Source of the DNA: Candidatus Methylophosphatis roskildensis
GTDB taxonomy: Bacteria; Pseudomonadota; Gammaproteobacteria; Burkholderiales; Rhodocyclaceae
Direction of reading: 5' to 3'
Length of the DNA: 64,000 bases
Assembly (NCBI GenBank): GCA_016708905.1
Contig: JADJEV010000005.1
Coordinates: 806,001 to 870,000 of the forward strand
Made by a program: the position numbers and the translations under genes. The notes under the pieces were generated by a model, which saw only the letters and a list, made by a program, of their open reading frames with translations, made no database searches and was not told the origin of the DNA. Shown here piece by piece: positions 63,388-64,000 of this stretch. Position 1 is the first letter of the stretch, and every line of letters begins with the position of its first letter.

Positions 63388-63660
63388 TTATGTTCTCCTT
63401 GGTGGAATTGGTAAACCTCTTGACACGCAGAAACCGGCCGACCTGCGGCCCCGCACTTCTTGACCGGGCAAAAGTGTGGCATAAGTCACGCTTCATGACC
63501 ACAGGGTGAACGTGAAAACCCGGCTGCGATACCGGAATTCACGTATGTTTTCCCTTGCGTGGGCGTGTTGGAGCGGACTATGGCATCCGCGCCGACCAGG
63601 CATGCCAAAGCCTTTCCAGGGCAAGTGGCATTTCGATTTGTCGATCTGGAATCCTGGAAA

Positions 63661-64000
63661 ATGCTAATCAGATCTCTGGTTGTTCTGCATGCACTGCTCG
63701 CGGCGCTGACCGCCCTGCCGGTCGCTGCGGCCGAAGCGCCCGACTACTTCCACTACACCACGGAAGCGGGTGACACGCTGATCGGTATCGGCGAGACGAT
63801 CCTGCGGCAACCGGCGGACTGGCAGCGCGTACAGCGCATCAACCGGATCGCCAACCCGAAGCTGATCCCGATCGGCACCGTGTTACGCGTTCCGATCTCC
63901 CTGATGCGCACCGACCCGGTCACCGCACGCGTTTCGCAGGTCCAGGGCGAAGTCTCGGGCGAGCGCGGCCCGCTCGAAGCGGGTGCCCGAATCGGCAGCG
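63661..64000 (+). CDS. LysM-containing, FecR-like exported protein (cut by window end)
   Basis: The first 113 residues of a longer protein. A signal peptide (VVLHALLAALTALPVAAA) is followed by a LysM domain (FHYTTEAGDTLIGIGETILR, INRIANPKLIPIGTVLRVPI) and the start of a FecR-type region (VSQVQGEVSGERGPLEAGA). LysM binds peptidoglycan. Such LysM-FecR proteins often lie with a CHASE2-containing cyclase or kinase; nothing beyond 64000 can be seen. Confidence 0.8.
   Translation, partial: MLIRSLVVLHALLAALTALPVAAAEAPDYFHYTTEAGDTLIGIGETILRQPADWQRVQRINRIANPKLIPIGTVLRVPISLMRTDPVTARVSQVQGEVSGERGPLEAGARIGS

Overview
The window reads as a chromosomal segment of a GC-rich betaproteobacterium. The evidence is the beta-type gene order of the ribosomal and RNA polymerase cluster, the CysB / siroheme reductase / DUF934 / cysH / cysDN sulfur locus, the long uS3 tail and the flavocytochrome c sulfide dehydrogenase. 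A sulfur-oxidising or Rhodocyclales-like lineage is plausible, but there is no 16S gene here to settle it.

Layout. 1-5.2 kb: prfC, a hipBA-type pair with gene debris behind it, a glycine-rich SHOCT protein, and a DUF433/PIN-like toxin pair. 5.2-14.5 kb: a BCS1-like AAA ATPase, cysB, and divergently the sulfate assimilation genes (TauE/SafE exporter, siroheme sulfite/nitrite reductase, DUF934, APS reductase cysH, cysD, cysN, siroheme methyltransferase). 14.4-49.9 kb, all on the minus strand: the cluster read in transcription order as tRNA-Tyr, tRNA-Gly, tRNA-Thr, tuf, tRNA-Trp, secE, nusG, rplK, rplA, rplJ, rplL, rpoB, rpoC, rpsL, rpsG, fusA, tuf, S10 operon, spc operon and alpha operon down to rplQ. 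50.2-60.0 kb, minus strand: a compact non-canonical type II secretion / type IV pilus-like locus (gspG, F, E, then PilM-, PilN-, PilO- and PilP-like genes, a secretin ending in a cohesin-like domain, then three pseudopilins). 60.4-64.0 kb: a monohaem cytochrome c with a Tat-exported flavocytochrome c dehydrogenase subunit, an orphan OmpR-type regulator, mscL, and the start of a LysM/FecR-like protein cut by the window edge.

The most striking feature is a complete 2,810-bp transposable element (23452-26261) inserted in the ribosomal protein cluster between rpsQ and rplN. It has 14-bp terminal inverted repeats and a 9-bp target duplication, and it carries a DUF4338 (DruA-like) gene translationally coupled to a DDE-type transposase. 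It landed just upstream of a near-consensus promoter that matches the position of the E. coli spc promoter, which would explain why the insertion is tolerated.

A second window-wide pattern is a set of reading-frame breaks, mostly single-base losses in short mononucleotide runs. They hit genes that must work (rpoB, rpoC, rplK) as well as cysD, cobA, one tuf copy, the secretin, the PilM-like gene and the transposase. This looks like residual sequencing error rather than gene decay, so these genes are annotated at full length with the breaks listed.
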